Below, in pieces: positions 17,113 through 26,810 of a stretch of DNA of 64,000 nt; positions within the stretch are counted from its first letter, which is position 1; each line of letters starts with the position of its first letter. Where the stretch lies: assembly GCA_037138335.1 (NCBI GenBank), contig JBAXIO010000005.1, positions 143,029 through 207,028 on the forward strand. Reading direction: 5' to 3'. The notes below the pieces were generated by a model, which was not told the origin of the DNA, ran no database searches, and saw only the letters and a list, made by a program, of their open reading frames with translations. The stretch comes from CAIRDP01 sp037138335 (GTDB lineage: Bacteria; Bacteroidota; Bacteroidia; Bacteroidales; FEN-979). Made by a program: the position numbers and the translations under genes.

Positions 17113-18384
17113 TTAAACAGTATCGGTGACTTTTTTACCGAAACTTAAATCGGCGAGGTCGCGGCGCCTCGCTGTATAAGTACCATCGGCCAGTTCCTTT
17201 GACATTACACGGTTAATGAGATTGAACATTTTCATGGTCTGGGGTTCATCCTTATAAAAAGTATCCCATGCATAATGGTACAATTCGGTAAGCCTTTCGG
17301 GGCTCATATGTTTTGGCTGGTAAACGACTTTACCGGCATTATAATGGTTCCAGTCCTTATCAAAGATCCTGTTTTGCTTCAGCAGGTCACTGTATGCCTT
17401 GGTATGCGGGAATGGCGCCAGTACTGTGAATTCGGCCAGGTCCAGGTCAATCTCCAGCAGAAAGTCGATGAGCCTTTTGATATCATCTTCGGTCTGGTTA
17501 TCAAGGCCCAGCAAAATTGTGCCTTCAACCGCGATACCGTAATCATGGTATTGTTTGATGCGGTTGCGGATGTAATCGGAAGTATCGAACACGGCCTGGT
17601 AAACATACCATGCGCCGGCCTGGGCGGCAAGGTCCAGAACCTCATTTTTATCTTCAATCGTATGGCTGACCCATTTCTTTTTAAGAGGGATCATGGCCTT
17701 GAACAATTCCTTTTCCCATTCGGTATCGAGAGCAAGGGAATTGTCGACGATGAAAAGACGGTTGTTGTCCATTTGCGACAGTTCCTCCACCACGCGGTCG
17801 ATAGGGCGGGGGCGGAAGCCTCTTCCTCCAAGATACCTCACTGCGCATGGGTAGCAGTCATAGATACACCCGCGTGAGGCATGGAACAGGTCAACCATCC
17901 TGAATCCCTTATGGTAATAGAGGTCTTTCTTAAGGATATTCCTGTTGGCCGGTCCGATGAGGTTCATATCGGGGGGCTTGCTCAGGTAATTATAGATCTT
18001 TTTGAGATCGTTTTTCCTGAAATCTGCAAACACCTGTTCAAGGCGGCCTTCCACTTCACCAAGAAATACAGAATCGGCATGAAGCATGGTCTCTTCGGCA
18101 TGAAGCATAGTGGAAATGCCCCCAAAAATAACCTTCTTTCCCAGGGCCCGGTACTGGTCGGCAATTTCCCAGCCGCGTTTCACCTGAGTCGTAAGCATCA
18201 TGGAGATTCCAACCAGGTCGGCTGAATCATCAATGACGAGGTCTTCGACATTTTCATCGGTAAAATCAATTTCAATATCCTCAGGCACTGCCGCAGCCAT
18301 GACCACGGGTCCATGAGGGGGAAGGTAAAATATCGTTTGCCCTTCCAGTTTTTCCCAACGGGGATATATCAGTTTAAACTTCAT
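17113..18384 (-). CDS. B12-binding domain radical SAM protein
   Basis: A 423-aa protein. The N-terminal region (about residues 25-135) is a Rossmann-like cobalamin-binding domain (V-G-I-S-M-M-L-T-T-Q, V-I-F-G-G-I-S). The radical-SAM core follows with C-I-Y-D-C-Y-P-C, i.e. Cys173, Cys177 and Cys180 for the 4Fe-4S cluster. Family members perform methylations or rearrangements on unactivated carbons; the exact reaction cannot be read from the sequence. It is one of five such proteins in this locus. The sequence is closest in layout to the N-terminal half of the 858-aa fusion protein at 32516 (both have the motif order GG-x-A/S, then V-x-x-G-E-x-E-G). Confidence 0.88.
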   Translation of the reverse strand: MKFKLIYPRWEKLEGQTIFYLPPHGPVVMAAAVPEDIEIDFTDENVEDLVIDDSADLVGISMMLTTQVKRGWEIADQYRALGKKVIFGGISTMLHAEETMLHADSVFLGEVEGRLEQVFADFRKNDLKKIYNYLSKPPDMNLIGPANRNILKKDLYYHKGFRMVDLFHASRGCIYDCYPCAVRYLGGRGFRPRPIDRVVEELSQMDNNRLFIVDNSLALDTEWEKELFKAMIPLKKKWVSHTIEDKNEVLDLAAQAGAWYVYQAVFDTSDYIRNRIKQYHDYGIAVEGTILLGLDNQTEDDIKRLIDFLLEIDLDLAEFTVLAPFPHTKAYSDLLKQNRIFDKDWNHYNAGKVVYQPKHMSPERLTELYHYAWDTFYKDEPQTMKMFNLINRVMSKELADGTYTARRRDLADLSFGKKVTDTV

Positions 18385-18454
18385 CTTTTCTTGTTTAATC
18401 CCATTTCGCCATGCAAAATCTGTTCATGGCACGACCAAACCGTTTCATCCCGGT

Positions 18455-20161
18455 TTAATTTTTTTTCAATCCGGTATTGCATTCGGCAATCCTGCGGATA
18501 ATTTTTTGCTTCTCCTGCCATCTCGGCACTTCACAATTCAAAGCCCGGTAGTAATACGACCTGGCTTGAACGGGTTTCTCGTGCAGGAGAAAGTATTCCC
18601 CGGCCAGGTACCAGGACTCATAAAATTCCGGGTTCGTATGAATAAAAGCAGGAATAAAAGAACGCTCATCGGGCAGAGCACTGCCATTCTTTAAACAATC
18701 ACGCAGGATCCTCTTCATAGCCCTGAACTGGTTAAAAGCTCTGTAACCGGCTGACTGCAGGAAGTTATCGGGTGGTATCTCCTGTTCCTTCACTTCAACA
18801 TCCACCCCCTGGCATGAGCCTGCAAAATTATGAAAAATTTTCCTCAGGTCGAAGCATTTATAAGAACCGAGTTGCCATGGACCGGTCGAAACCCATACCA
18901 GCCGCTCGGAAGGCTTGAAAATTATGGAATGATGGGCGATCATCTGGTTCATTGCTTTTTCGTTCCCCATACCGATGTCTTTGCCTTCCAATCCGGCCCT
19001 GTCCCTCAGTATCCAGGCTGCTTTTTCGACATCCAGTGGGAATTGCGCTCTGAGGTCTTCTTTTAAACGCCGGTACCTGTACATGGAAGCATTTTCTCTG
19101 ATATTTTCTTTATTCAGGGCGTCCTCTGCAAAGTCGGCCGACTGAAAATGGTTTGCGCTTGAAATTGAACTTCCCCTGGGCTGCCTTAAAGCGGTTTTAT
19201 ACGGGGATTTCTCTATCACTGCGGCACGGCCGTCTTTTGCCGAGCCAATAAGGAGGGATTCAGAAACAAAAGTCTTACGCCTCTGGGCTATGGCATATGC
19301 CTCGTAAATTGTCGAAGCATACTGGAGTATCTCCCTGGCAAGAAGGGAGATCGGCATCCGGGCCGAAAGGGGGATCTTTGATTTTGCCGCATTGATCGTT
19401 ACGGTAAGCCCTTCATCATTCATACCCGATACCGCACCAGTCATACCTCCCCAGGTAACCATCATGAAAGCATAACCGCTGTCGGGCTGTTCAAAGCAAA
19501 TGATCTTGTTACGGGCAAACTCATCACCCATGTAAAAATCAAAGTTCCTGCCGATGATGAGGCTGCCGTCGGCACTTGATTTCCCCCAGGCCCCGAATGA
19601 GGTGCATCCGACCAGGTTCAGCTGTTCCATTGCATGGCCTATATCATGGGCAGAATGATAATTCAGCATCCTCTGGTATGCATTGCCGATATAAGAAAAA
19701 TCATTGCTGGCCGAACGGCTAATGCCAAAAATCTCCTGCTTGAATTCAGTCGGGACATACGAATCGAGATCCCTGTTGAACCAGTATATGAAATATTTCA
19801 GGAAACGGAGGTAAAAGCGGGAAGGGATCATCGTTCTAATCTGGTCGATAAAGGCTTTTTCCTGGTTGTAAATAAGTGCTTTCGCAAGTTTCCCGTTCGC
19901 CACTCCTCGTTCATACGGGCTGCCTTTCAGGTACATCAGCCACAAGCCCGATGTGTCTTTCTTCAGCCAGGAAGATCCGCAACTGGTGAAATCCCCGGAA
20001 ATCACTGAAACCTTCAGGGTATCTGCCGAGCGGTCGGCTATGGGGGGAGGGCTTACATTTATGGAAATCCTGAACCATGCCCAGAGACTGAGCAAAATTG
20101 CAATCGTGATGAAAACGGCCGTCCAGACCCTGTTTTTCCTGCTGTATTTTTTATTCTGCAT
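18455..20161 (-). CDS. C45-family acyltransferase/hydrolase (membrane-anchored, Ntn-type)
   Basis: A 568-aa protein with an N-terminal transmembrane anchor (about residues 14-32). The conserved start of the C45 catalytic core is V-G-C-T-S-F-G-A-W-G, with Cys182 as the predicted autoprocessed nucleophile, followed by G-R-N-F-D-F and G-M-N-D-E-G-L. This family includes acyl-CoA:6-aminopenicillanate acyltransferase and phospholipase B-like hydrolases; they cleave or form amide/ester bonds outside the cytoplasm. The C-terminal 120 residues resemble tetratricopeptide-like helices. The ATG at 20161 overlaps the end of the upstream flavoenzyme gene by 11 bases, implying translational coupling. Confidence 0.82.
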   Translation of the reverse strand: MQNKKYSRKNRVWTAVFITIAILLSLWAWFRISINVSPPPIADRSADTLKVSVISGDFTSCGSSWLKKDTSGLWLMYLKGSPYERGVANGKLAKALIYNQEKAFIDQIRTMIPSRFYLRFLKYFIYWFNRDLDSYVPTEFKQEIFGISRSASNDFSYIGNAYQRMLNYHSAHDIGHAMEQLNLVGCTSFGAWGKSSADGSLIIGRNFDFYMGDEFARNKIICFEQPDSGYAFMMVTWGGMTGAVSGMNDEGLTVTINAAKSKIPLSARMPISLLAREILQYASTIYEAYAIAQRRKTFVSESLLIGSAKDGRAAVIEKSPYKTALRQPRGSSISSANHFQSADFAEDALNKENIRENASMYRYRRLKEDLRAQFPLDVEKAAWILRDRAGLEGKDIGMGNEKAMNQMIAHHSIIFKPSERLVWVSTGPWQLGSYKCFDLRKIFHNFAGSCQGVDVEVKEQEIPPDNFLQSAGYRAFNQFRAMKRILRDCLKNGSALPDERSFIPAFIHTNPEFYESWYLAGEYFLLHEKPVQARSYYYRALNCEVPRWQEKQKIIRRIAECNTGLKKN

Positions 20162-21650
20162 CACGGATCTTGTTAAACAGGTATTCCAGTCCCAGTATTT
20201 CGGCGCATGTCATAATACTTCCGATTGTCACACCCGGCGCCCCGTGCATATTAAGGTTCTGCCCTGTAAAGTAAAAGCCCGGGATCTTGGTATGAGGCAA
20301 AATCATCGTTTTAAGATAGTTTTCCGATTCCTTGCGTATGCCATACATCGATCCTTCAGGTGTTCCAGTATAGTCCCTCCAGGTCAGCGGAGTTGAAATT
20401 TCCATATCTGTTATTGAAGAACGTATTTCAGGGAACTTTCGTTCGACCAGCTTCAATAATTTTTCTGCGCATTCGCTTTTGAATGTTTTGTAATCAGGCC
20501 CGCGTTTACCGGTTGATGTACCTTCCCAACGTTTCACTTCATCATAACACATAGTTGAAAGTATGCATACTGCGGATGTGAATTCACCATGCCTCGAGCA
20601 TGAGGGTGTGTACATGAAATACATTCCGGGCCAGCCTGCTGCTTTACATTCCTGCCCTGCCCAGGCGTCACGGGTCGAGTGATAATACAGGTTATGGTCC
20701 ATGTAGGGGAAACTGTCCGGCTTCAGCCCGAGATACAACCCGAATGAGGAAACGGTATTTTCCATGCTCATAATCCTGGATTGAAACGATCGTTTCAATA
20801 ATGATGGTTCAAGTATCACGAGGGCCGACTGCGGATGAATCCCGGCAATGATCCGGCTTCCGACTAACATTTCATGGCCGGCGGTTTCAACCTGGAATTT
20901 ATTTTTCAGGGAGGATATCTTCTTAACTTCCATTTTTGTCAATACCCTGCCGCCCGCAGCAGTTATGTATGCTATAAGATGGTCTGTTATTTGAGTGCTG
21001 CCATGGCTCAGCCTCCATGCGCTATTAATGAAGGAATGGTTGATAAGCGCATATTGATGCCAGGGAGTGGAGACTTTTCTTCCTGCGTACAAAAAATTAT
21101 TACCCGAGAGCACCTCCAGGAGCAGGCGGTTCCCGGGATCGGTACCTGCCATCTTATTAAGGAAATCCCATGCATTGGTTCCCATCCAGGCAGTCTTTGT
21201 ATGCTTGTCGGTGAGCTGGAAGTTATACAGTGGGAATGCCGAAACAGTTTCTTTCAGGGCCGCAACATATTGCCCCAGGAATTCCCGGGATGCAGGGAAC
21301 TGCGCGGCAAGGTTCTCGGTGAAATGATCAAAGCCCTGTGCAAGCCTGAAATCCATGCCATCCAGGGAAATTAAATCAAAGCAGTCAATATTCATCCGCT
21401 CAAGCCCAAGTGACTGCGAAAGACCGAAATATTTCCAGTAGGAGTGAAGGGTCTGGCCGGGCAGCATGCTCCCGATATAATGTATCCCCGTATCAAATGA
21501 ATTCTCTCCTCTCTGAAAACTCTGCATGCATCCCCCGGGAACCGAATGCTTTTCAAGTATGCAAACGCTGAATCCTTCCTTGCTGAGGATGTAACCGCAA
21601 AGCAAACTGCCTAATCCTGATCCGATGATGATGACGTCATAGCGGTTCAT
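20151..21650 (-). CDS. FAD-dependent phytoene desaturase-like oxidoreductase, copy 1
   Basis: A 499-aa flavoprotein. The FAD-binding Rossmann motif is I-I-G-S-G-L-G-S-L-L (G-x-G-x-x-G) at residues 9-18, followed by L-E-K-H-S-V-P-G-G-C. The C-terminus has the second FAD motif region (P-G-F-Y-F-T-G-Q-N-L-N-M-H-G-A-P-G-V). This is the CrtI/CrtISO/all-trans-retinol-saturase-like group, which desaturates, saturates or isomerises polyenes. It overlaps both neighbours by a few bases: the MMPL fusion upstream (ATGA) and the C45 gene downstream. A paralogous family member lies at 59519-61045 at the other end of the locus. Likely substrate: the polyene made here, by inference. Confidence 0.88.
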   Translation of the reverse strand: MNRYDVIIIGSGLGSLLCGYILSKEGFSVCILEKHSVPGGCMQSFQRGENSFDTGIHYIGSMLPGQTLHSYWKYFGLSQSLGLERMNIDCFDLISLDGMDFRLAQGFDHFTENLAAQFPASREFLGQYVAALKETVSAFPLYNFQLTDKHTKTAWMGTNAWDFLNKMAGTDPGNRLLLEVLSGNNFLYAGRKVSTPWHQYALINHSFINSAWRLSHGSTQITDHLIAYITAAGGRVLTKMEVKKISSLKNKFQVETAGHEMLVGSRIIAGIHPQSALVILEPSLLKRSFQSRIMSMENTVSSFGLYLGLKPDSFPYMDHNLYYHSTRDAWAGQECKAAGWPGMYFMYTPSCSRHGEFTSAVCILSTMCYDEVKRWEGTSTGKRGPDYKTFKSECAEKLLKLVERKFPEIRSSITDMEISTPLTWRDYTGTPEGSMYGIRKESENYLKTMILPHTKIPGFYFTGQNLNMHGAPGVTIGSIMTCAEILGLEYLFNKIRDAE

Positions 21651-24600
21651 ATTTCCCCGGTTGTTTCGTGGTTCTTTTTCAGCGAATAGTAAGTGTTGGA
21701 ACTGTAGGATTTCGAGGCTATCACCTCAAGGCTGAAGCCTGCCTGTGACGCGATTTGCCTTATCCTGGCAGTGGAAATGAAATGAAGGCTCAGGGTTTCA
21801 TCATAGGTTTTGTTGAATTTCATCCCGGTTGACATCAGTTCGGTGAACTTTGAACGCGAATGCAGCTTTTCGCTGTTCTCATCTGCATCCCTGATTATGA
21901 TACAACCTCCATCCGTAATGTTTGCCATACATTTCATCAACAGGCGTTCCTGGTCAGCTTCAGGTATATAATGCAAAACGTCGCTGAGGATGATGCAATC
22001 CTTTGAGGGGAATTCATACGACCTGATATCCCCTGCCAGGAATGTCAGCCGGTCCGATTTGAGAAATCCGCTTTCAGCAATCCTGATTTTTCCCTCATCA
22101 TAATCCATACCTGTGATATTTCTTTCTGCGGATGTAAGGGCAAGCATATGGCTTATGAAGCCGTATCCGCAACCCAGGTCGAGGATTTCGCCCTGCCGGG
22201 GCACAATTTTATTAATTATGGAATAATTCTCTTCAAGTCGAAGTTTGATCCTGAGGTACCATTCCAGTAACGGGCCCTTGTAGATATAATTCAGGACCAG
22301 TTTGCGGCGGTAATATGAAGTGTTGCCTTCTTCGGCCGTGAAACGCTCATATTCCTTCACATACCATTTCCTTATCATCCTGGCTCTTTCCTGGTAGCTT
22401 TTTCCATACGAGGTGTCGGCGGGAGTTATCCTTGGATATATCCTTTGCCTGAACATGTTGGGCCTTCCCCAGAATGCACCGCGGGCCAGGAAATCACCCG
22501 TGCCAAACATCATCAGGGGCAGGATATCCAGCTGGAGCTGTTCTGCAATATAAAAAGCCCCCCTGTGGAATCTTTGGATCTGGTGGTCAATCGAACGGTG
22601 AGCTTCGGGGAAAATAAGAATGGAATACCCTTCTTCGACTTTCTTTCTAAGTTTTTCCATTATGTAATCTAGTCCCTTGTCAACATTATAGAAACTCGCA
22701 AGCCTTGCAATAGGTCCGAATACAGGTGAATAGTATACCCAGGTATTGGTTAGTATGATTATTTTCGGATACAGCCTGAGCATGGCGGGTGTTTCAATTA
22801 GTGACTGGTGGTTGCTGATGATAACAGCCGGTATTCTGAAATCTTCACTATGCGGGTTATACAGCCTGCGGTTTGGAAAAGTAAGGAAAATATACAGCCT
22901 TGAAAGGCTGCAGAACATGGAATGAAAAATGTTTTCTTTCCATCTTCGCTTAAGAGGCAGCAGAAAGTACATGAGCGACCCGGTAACGGCAAGTATCAGG
23001 GCGATGAAGACAATATTTCCCCAGGTGATAAAGGTCTTGACGAAGATCCTGGCCGTTATGGGGAATGTGCTCTTCCTGAGCCTGCCTGCTATGAACCAGC
23101 CCGAAACCAATGGCTGAATGCATAAGGTGATCAGGACAAGTATAACGATCCCTACAACGGAAACAAGGGCAATAGAATAAAGGGCAGGATGCCTGGCCGT
23201 AAACAAGGCCGCCACGCCAAATAAGGTTGTTGCCGAGGACAGAAGTATGGATACCCTGTATGATGAAATGTTCTGCGTTCTGTATGTATAGTCCTGCAGC
23301 AGGCCCCTCATCATCAGGATGCTGTAATCAACACCTAATCCGAAAATAAATGATGAAACGATGATATTGAAAATATTGAACCTTATCCCTGTCGCGCCCA
23401 TAAAGCCCAGTGTTATGAGCCATGACAGGTACATAGGAATGGCAGTGAAGAAAGCCAGTTCGATCCGGCCGAAAGAGAACCACAGAAGCAGGCTTACAAA
23501 AAGCATGGAAAGCAGCACCAGACGGTCGAAATCTCTCTTAACACCTTCAACGAAAAGGTCGGTGAGTTTTTGGCGGTCAAAGATCACCACTCCCGGCATG
23601 TTGTTGAATTCACTGTATATTTTTCCGGCTACAGCAGGCTTTACCCTTGCAATGCATGAGACCATATATATTCCCTGGCTTTCATTAAGCCATTCGGAGA
23701 ACAATGCATCTTCAAACCTTGACTTTAAGCCTGGCTTCAGGGGCTGGTATGATTTAGTCATCATTTCGCGGAATCCCCTGAAGGCACCCGTTGTGAACCC
23801 GGTTTCTGCAGCGGACTTCTCAAGGACGGCAATTATCCTTTGTGATCTTTCAGGAGGGAATGCCGTGACCCATTTATTTAGACGGAGAGATGAAAGGGAA
23901 TCCGACAGCAGCAACGTTCTTATCCCTGAAACACCGTCAACAGTCCTGTTCCGGATAAGTATGTCAAAACGTGATTGCACCCTTTCATTCAGCCTGAGGG
24001 CACTTTCACGGGAAGGGCCTGTAGCAACGATGTATATATTTTTAAGTTTTCCGTTTGACAAGCTGTCAAGTTTATCCCCTGCCAGCCTCAGGCGGGGCTC
24101 CATGTAGTTCATGGTATTCATGTCTGTTTCAAACCCGGCTTTCCTGAAGAAAAACAGGCTGGCAATACAAAGCAGGCCCAAGACTGCAATGAGTCCATAT
24201 TGTTTTTCAAACCTGATATTGCCTATCCTGTCGATGAATGATGAAAACGCTGAGGGAGATTTCTCATGGAAACGTTGAGAGAACATCTGGGGAAGGAAGA
24301 CCAGTGCAAACAGGGCGGCCCCTGCAACGCTTATTGAGGCAAACCACCCAAGGTCATGCAGGACGCTTGACTCGAGAAATACCAGGCAAAGAAACGCCCC
24401 GGCGGATGTAAGGGCACATACGACTATGCTTTGCGACATTTCGCGAAGGGTCTGCCTGACATCCCCGCATTTCCTGTACTGGTTGATAAGGTATAATGAA
24501 TAATCGATGATCAGCCCCAGGATCACGGAACCAATTCCAAGGGCAATCGCCGAAACAGAACCTTTTACAAAGGCAATAACGGCAATGGCAAGCCCCCCGC

Positions 24601-25516
24601 CGAAAATAGCGGGCAAGAGGCCAAAAACAGGAACCAGCAGTGATCTGAAATAGAATCCAAGCAGCATGAAAATTGCCAGGAAGGCGATCAGAAGGGTAAG
24701 GATGACATCCTTCTTAACGCGTTCCGCATTGCCTACTGCCACAGCCGCCGCCCCGAAATATCCGGCCCTGAACCCCCGGCCCGAATTGATCTGTTTATCG
24801 ATCACATGGTCAAGCTTTTTCAGGAACTCACTGTTACGGCCGGTTTCCCCGGGTGGATTCGCTGGACTGATAAAAATAAGCAGGTGGCGGTGGTCCTTGC
24901 TGATAACATACCCGTTGTAGGACTCATACTGCTCACTTCCCTGCAGGGCCTTTAATTTCCCCAGGGCAAGAACCTGTATCCCAAGAGGATCGTTAAGGAT
25001 CTGGCCCATGCTGATAATCGAAGCAGGGGTTACAATCTGGCGGTAGTCCTTACGGATGGCCTTTTCAATATTGCCCGGGGATATCATTGTATCGATCCGG
25101 AAATAATCCCCTGCTTCAAGAAATAAAGGAAGGTACTCGCGGGTACATGATACCAGTTCGGGGAAGATGGAATCATCAGGTTTGTAGTAAAGTTTGCTGA
25201 TGTATTCTTTGCATGCCGAGTTGATTGCAACCGCCAGGCTATCGGCTGTCAAACAAAGGTCATCTTCCCTGAGAGCCCCTGTCGTGTCTGTAATTTCAAG
25301 ATTTATCACCAGTTTTTCCGCAAACCTGAAATGGCTGACCACAAAATCAAAGTGGGTCTGATTTCCAGCATTTGAAGAACTGCCCGAGATGTCCTCAAAA
25401 AAACGGATCCTTGATATGCCGAAAAGGATAAAAAGCACGGCCATTCCAGAAAAGAGCCAGAAGAGCCATCTCTTTTGTGCAAACAGGAGATATATTGAGA
25501 TAAACAGGTTTGACAT
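21647..25516 (-). CDS. MMPL/RND exporter - acyltransferase - methyltransferase fusion
   Basis: A 1289-aa protein with three parts. Residues 1-840 are an MMPL/RND exporter with two blocks of transmembrane helices, each preceded by a large periplasmic domain (G-L-I-I-D-Y-S-L-Y in the first block, G-L-G-V-D-Y-S-I-L in the second). Residues about 880-1060 are a PlsC-type acyltransferase with N-H-Q-S-L (H about 902) and F-P-E-A-H-R-S. Residues about 1095-1289 are a methyltransferase with D-L-G-C-G-Y-G-F. Comparable MMPL proteins occur in flexirubin/APE clusters of Bacteroidota. Likely roles: moving the product across the membrane, esterifying it to a lipid backbone, and methylating it. No internal stop or frameshift is seen. 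Confidence 0.9.
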   Translation of the reverse strand: MSNLFISIYLLFAQKRWLFWLFSGMAVLFILFGISRIRFFEDISGSSSNAGNQTHFDFVVSHFRFAEKLVINLEITDTTGALREDDLCLTADSLAVAINSACKEYISKLYYKPDDSIFPELVSCTREYLPLFLEAGDYFRIDTMISPGNIEKAIRKDYRQIVTPASIISMGQILNDPLGIQVLALGKLKALQGSEQYESYNGYVISKDHRHLLIFISPANPPGETGRNSEFLKKLDHVIDKQINSGRGFRAGYFGAAAVAVGNAERVKKDVILTLLIAFLAIFMLLGFYFRSLLVPVFGLLPAIFGGGLAIAVIAFVKGSVSAIALGIGSVILGLIIDYSLYLINQYRKCGDVRQTLREMSQSIVVCALTSAGAFLCLVFLESSVLHDLGWFASISVAGAALFALVFLPQMFSQRFHEKSPSAFSSFIDRIGNIRFEKQYGLIAVLGLLCIASLFFFRKAGFETDMNTMNYMEPRLRLAGDKLDSLSNGKLKNIYIVATGPSRESALRLNERVQSRFDILIRNRTVDGVSGIRTLLLSDSLSSLRLNKWVTAFPPERSQRIIAVLEKSAAETGFTTGAFRGFREMMTKSYQPLKPGLKSRFEDALFSEWLNESQGIYMVSCIARVKPAVAGKIYSEFNNMPGVVIFDRQKLTDLFVEGVKRDFDRLVLLSMLFVSLLLWFSFGRIELAFFTAIPMYLSWLITLGFMGATGIRFNIFNIIVSSFIFGLGVDYSILMMRGLLQDYTYRTQNISSYRVSILLSSATTLFGVAALFTARHPALYSIALVSVVGIVILVLITLCIQPLVSGWFIAGRLRKSTFPITARIFVKTFITWGNIVFIALILAVTGSLMYFLLPLKRRWKENIFHSMFCSLSRLYIFLTFPNRRLYNPHSEDFRIPAVIISNHQSLIETPAMLRLYPKIIILTNTWVYYSPVFGPIARLASFYNVDKGLDYIMEKLRKKVEEGYSILIFPEAHRSIDHQIQRFHRGAFYIAEQLQLDILPLMMFGTGDFLARGAFWGRPNMFRQRIYPRITPADTSYGKSYQERARMIRKWYVKEYERFTAEEGNTSYYRRKLVLNYIYKGPLLEWYLRIKLRLEENYSIINKIVPRQGEILDLGCGYGFISHMLALTSAERNITGMDYDEGKIRIAESGFLKSDRLTFLAGDIRSYEFPSKDCIILSDVLHYIPEADQERLLMKCMANITDGGCIIIRDADENSEKLHSRSKFTELMSTGMKFNKTYDETLSLHFISTARIRQIASQAGFSLEVIASKSYSSNTYYSLKKNHETTGEI

Positions 25517-25558
25517 CAGGTTACAGTAATCATTCTATTATACAATTTCAGCCCGGGA

Positions 25559-26749
25559 TCAGGCTGTTTTGGATTTTCTGAAGGCCTTGAGCAGCAAATA
25601 AGTCAGGCTACCAAAGACCAGGGCCAGAAGTGCGCCAAAAATAAGGCTTCCCGCAATATACTGAACAATGTTTGCTTTGATCCAATGGAAATCAATTCCC
25701 GAAGCATAATGGTTCTGCGAATTATTCGAGCCCAGGACCAGGCCCCCTGTTTTATAACTTAAATACAATATAAGCGGCAGCACAGGGGGGATACTGATAT
25801 TAGAGGCAGCAACAGTAACGAATTTATTCAGTTTAAAAAAATGAGCCAGGCCGAATGCAACTACCATCTGCCATCCCCAAACGGGTACGACACCAACAAA
25901 TATGCCCAGCATAACCGAAAAGGTTATTTTGGCGTTTGAATCTGCGCTGTCGACGATATATTCCTTGATAAACCCCTTTACCGACTTTCGTTTCAGTCCC
26001 TTGGCAAACATGAAAGGCCTCACCCAAAGCAAGGCCATAAACACAAGCAATGCATTAAGGAGGCTGGTACGGGTGAAATCCGGGCCTTTTCTGAAATGCG
26101 AAACCCTGGTTTCCTTCGGGGCATAATAAACATCAACGGGCACTGAAAGCAGTTTTACTCCCCTCCAGGCAAGCCGTACCAGTATTTCCACCTCGAATTC
26201 GTACTTCCCGGTATAAAAATGCTTAATCCCGCCCACTTTCTCAATAGGGTAGAGGCGGAACCCTGTTTGTACATCGGCGATTTTCTGTCCTGTCTCGATC
26301 TGGAACCAGAAAATCGAAAACTTATGCCCGAAGCGGCTGGATCCCGGAACAGCAGGGTCTTCCATGTTCCTGGCTCCCACGATCAGGCTGCCGGGTTCTT
26401 TTTCGATAAGCTCGATGAATTTCGGGATATCACTGACTTTATGCTGCCCGTCGCTGTCAATGGTGAGAACATATTTATAACCCTTCTCAACGGCTATTGC
26501 AAAACCCTTCTGAAGCGCCCGTCCTTTGCCGCGGTTCACAGGAAAAGTAAAAGACAGTATCCCGGGGATCCCCGACAGTATTGATGGAGTATTATCTGTC
26601 GAACCGTCGTTCACAACAATAATATTCCCGGTAAGGGATTGAACCTCACGGATCAGCCTTTCAAGAGTGCCCCCGTTGTTATAAGTGGGGATTAATACAC
26701 AGCATTGCAGTTCATCGATCTTGAGGCGGAGTTCAGGGTTGGTTTGCAT
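25559..26749 (-). CDS. Family 2 glycosyltransferase with C-terminal DUF2062 membrane domain
   Basis: From the ATG at 26749, about 396 aa. The GT-A catalytic domain (about residues 15-235) has V-N-D-G-S-T-D-N-T and T-I-D-S-D-G-Q-H, the nucleotide-sugar/metal-binding motifs. The C-terminal part (about 285-390) has several hydrophobic helices and G-V-V-P-V-W-G-W-Q, typical of DUF2062 in Bacteroidota glycosyltransferases of pigment loci. A longer reading to 26833 overlaps the divergent promoter region and its N-terminus is unlike the family, so I use the ATG. Likely role: adding a sugar or forming the backbone of the lipid product. Confidence 0.88.
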   Translation of the reverse strand: MQTNPELRLKIDELQCCVLIPTYNNGGTLERLIREVQSLTGNIIVVNDGSTDNTPSILSGIPGILSFTFPVNRGKGRALQKGFAIAVEKGYKYVLTIDSDGQHKVSDIPKFIELIEKEPGSLIVGARNMEDPAVPGSSRFGHKFSIFWFQIETGQKIADVQTGFRLYPIEKVGGIKHFYTGKYEFEVEILVRLAWRGVKLLSVPVDVYYAPKETRVSHFRKGPDFTRTSLLNALLVFMALLWVRPFMFAKGLKRKSVKGFIKEYIVDSADSNAKITFSVMLGIFVGVVPVWGWQMVVAFGLAHFFKLNKFVTVAASNISIPPVLPLILYLSYKTGGLVLGSNNSQNHYASGIDFHWIKANIVQYIAGSLIFGALLALVFGSLTYLLLKAFRKSKTA

Positions 26750-26773
26750 GTACTGTGATATCGTTTCTGGCAG

Positions 26774-26806
26774 TTTGAACAAAAATAACAAAAAACCGTA
26801 AATTTG
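26774..26806 (+). promoter_or_regulatory. Bacteroidota promoter for the two plus-strand radical-SAM genes
   Basis: TTTG (26774-26777), 21 bases, then TAAATTTG (26799-26806), only four bases before the ATG at 26811. If used, the transcript would begin at or next to the start codon, giving a leaderless or nearly leaderless message. Confidence 0.45.
26780..26787 (-). promoter_or_regulatory. Possible -7 box for the glycosyltransferase gene
   Basis: The minus strand reads TATTTTTG, matching TAnnTTTG, 31 bases upstream of the ATG at 26749. It interleaves with the plus-strand promoter, so the two directions may compete. No -33 element was found. Confidence 0.35.
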
Positions 26807-26810
26807 ACCG

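Noticed and set aside
23361..24107. A 248-aa open frame on the plus strand
   Set aside because: It lies fully opposite the MMPL domain of the 1289-aa exporter gene; the minus-strand protein has clear domains and this one has none.
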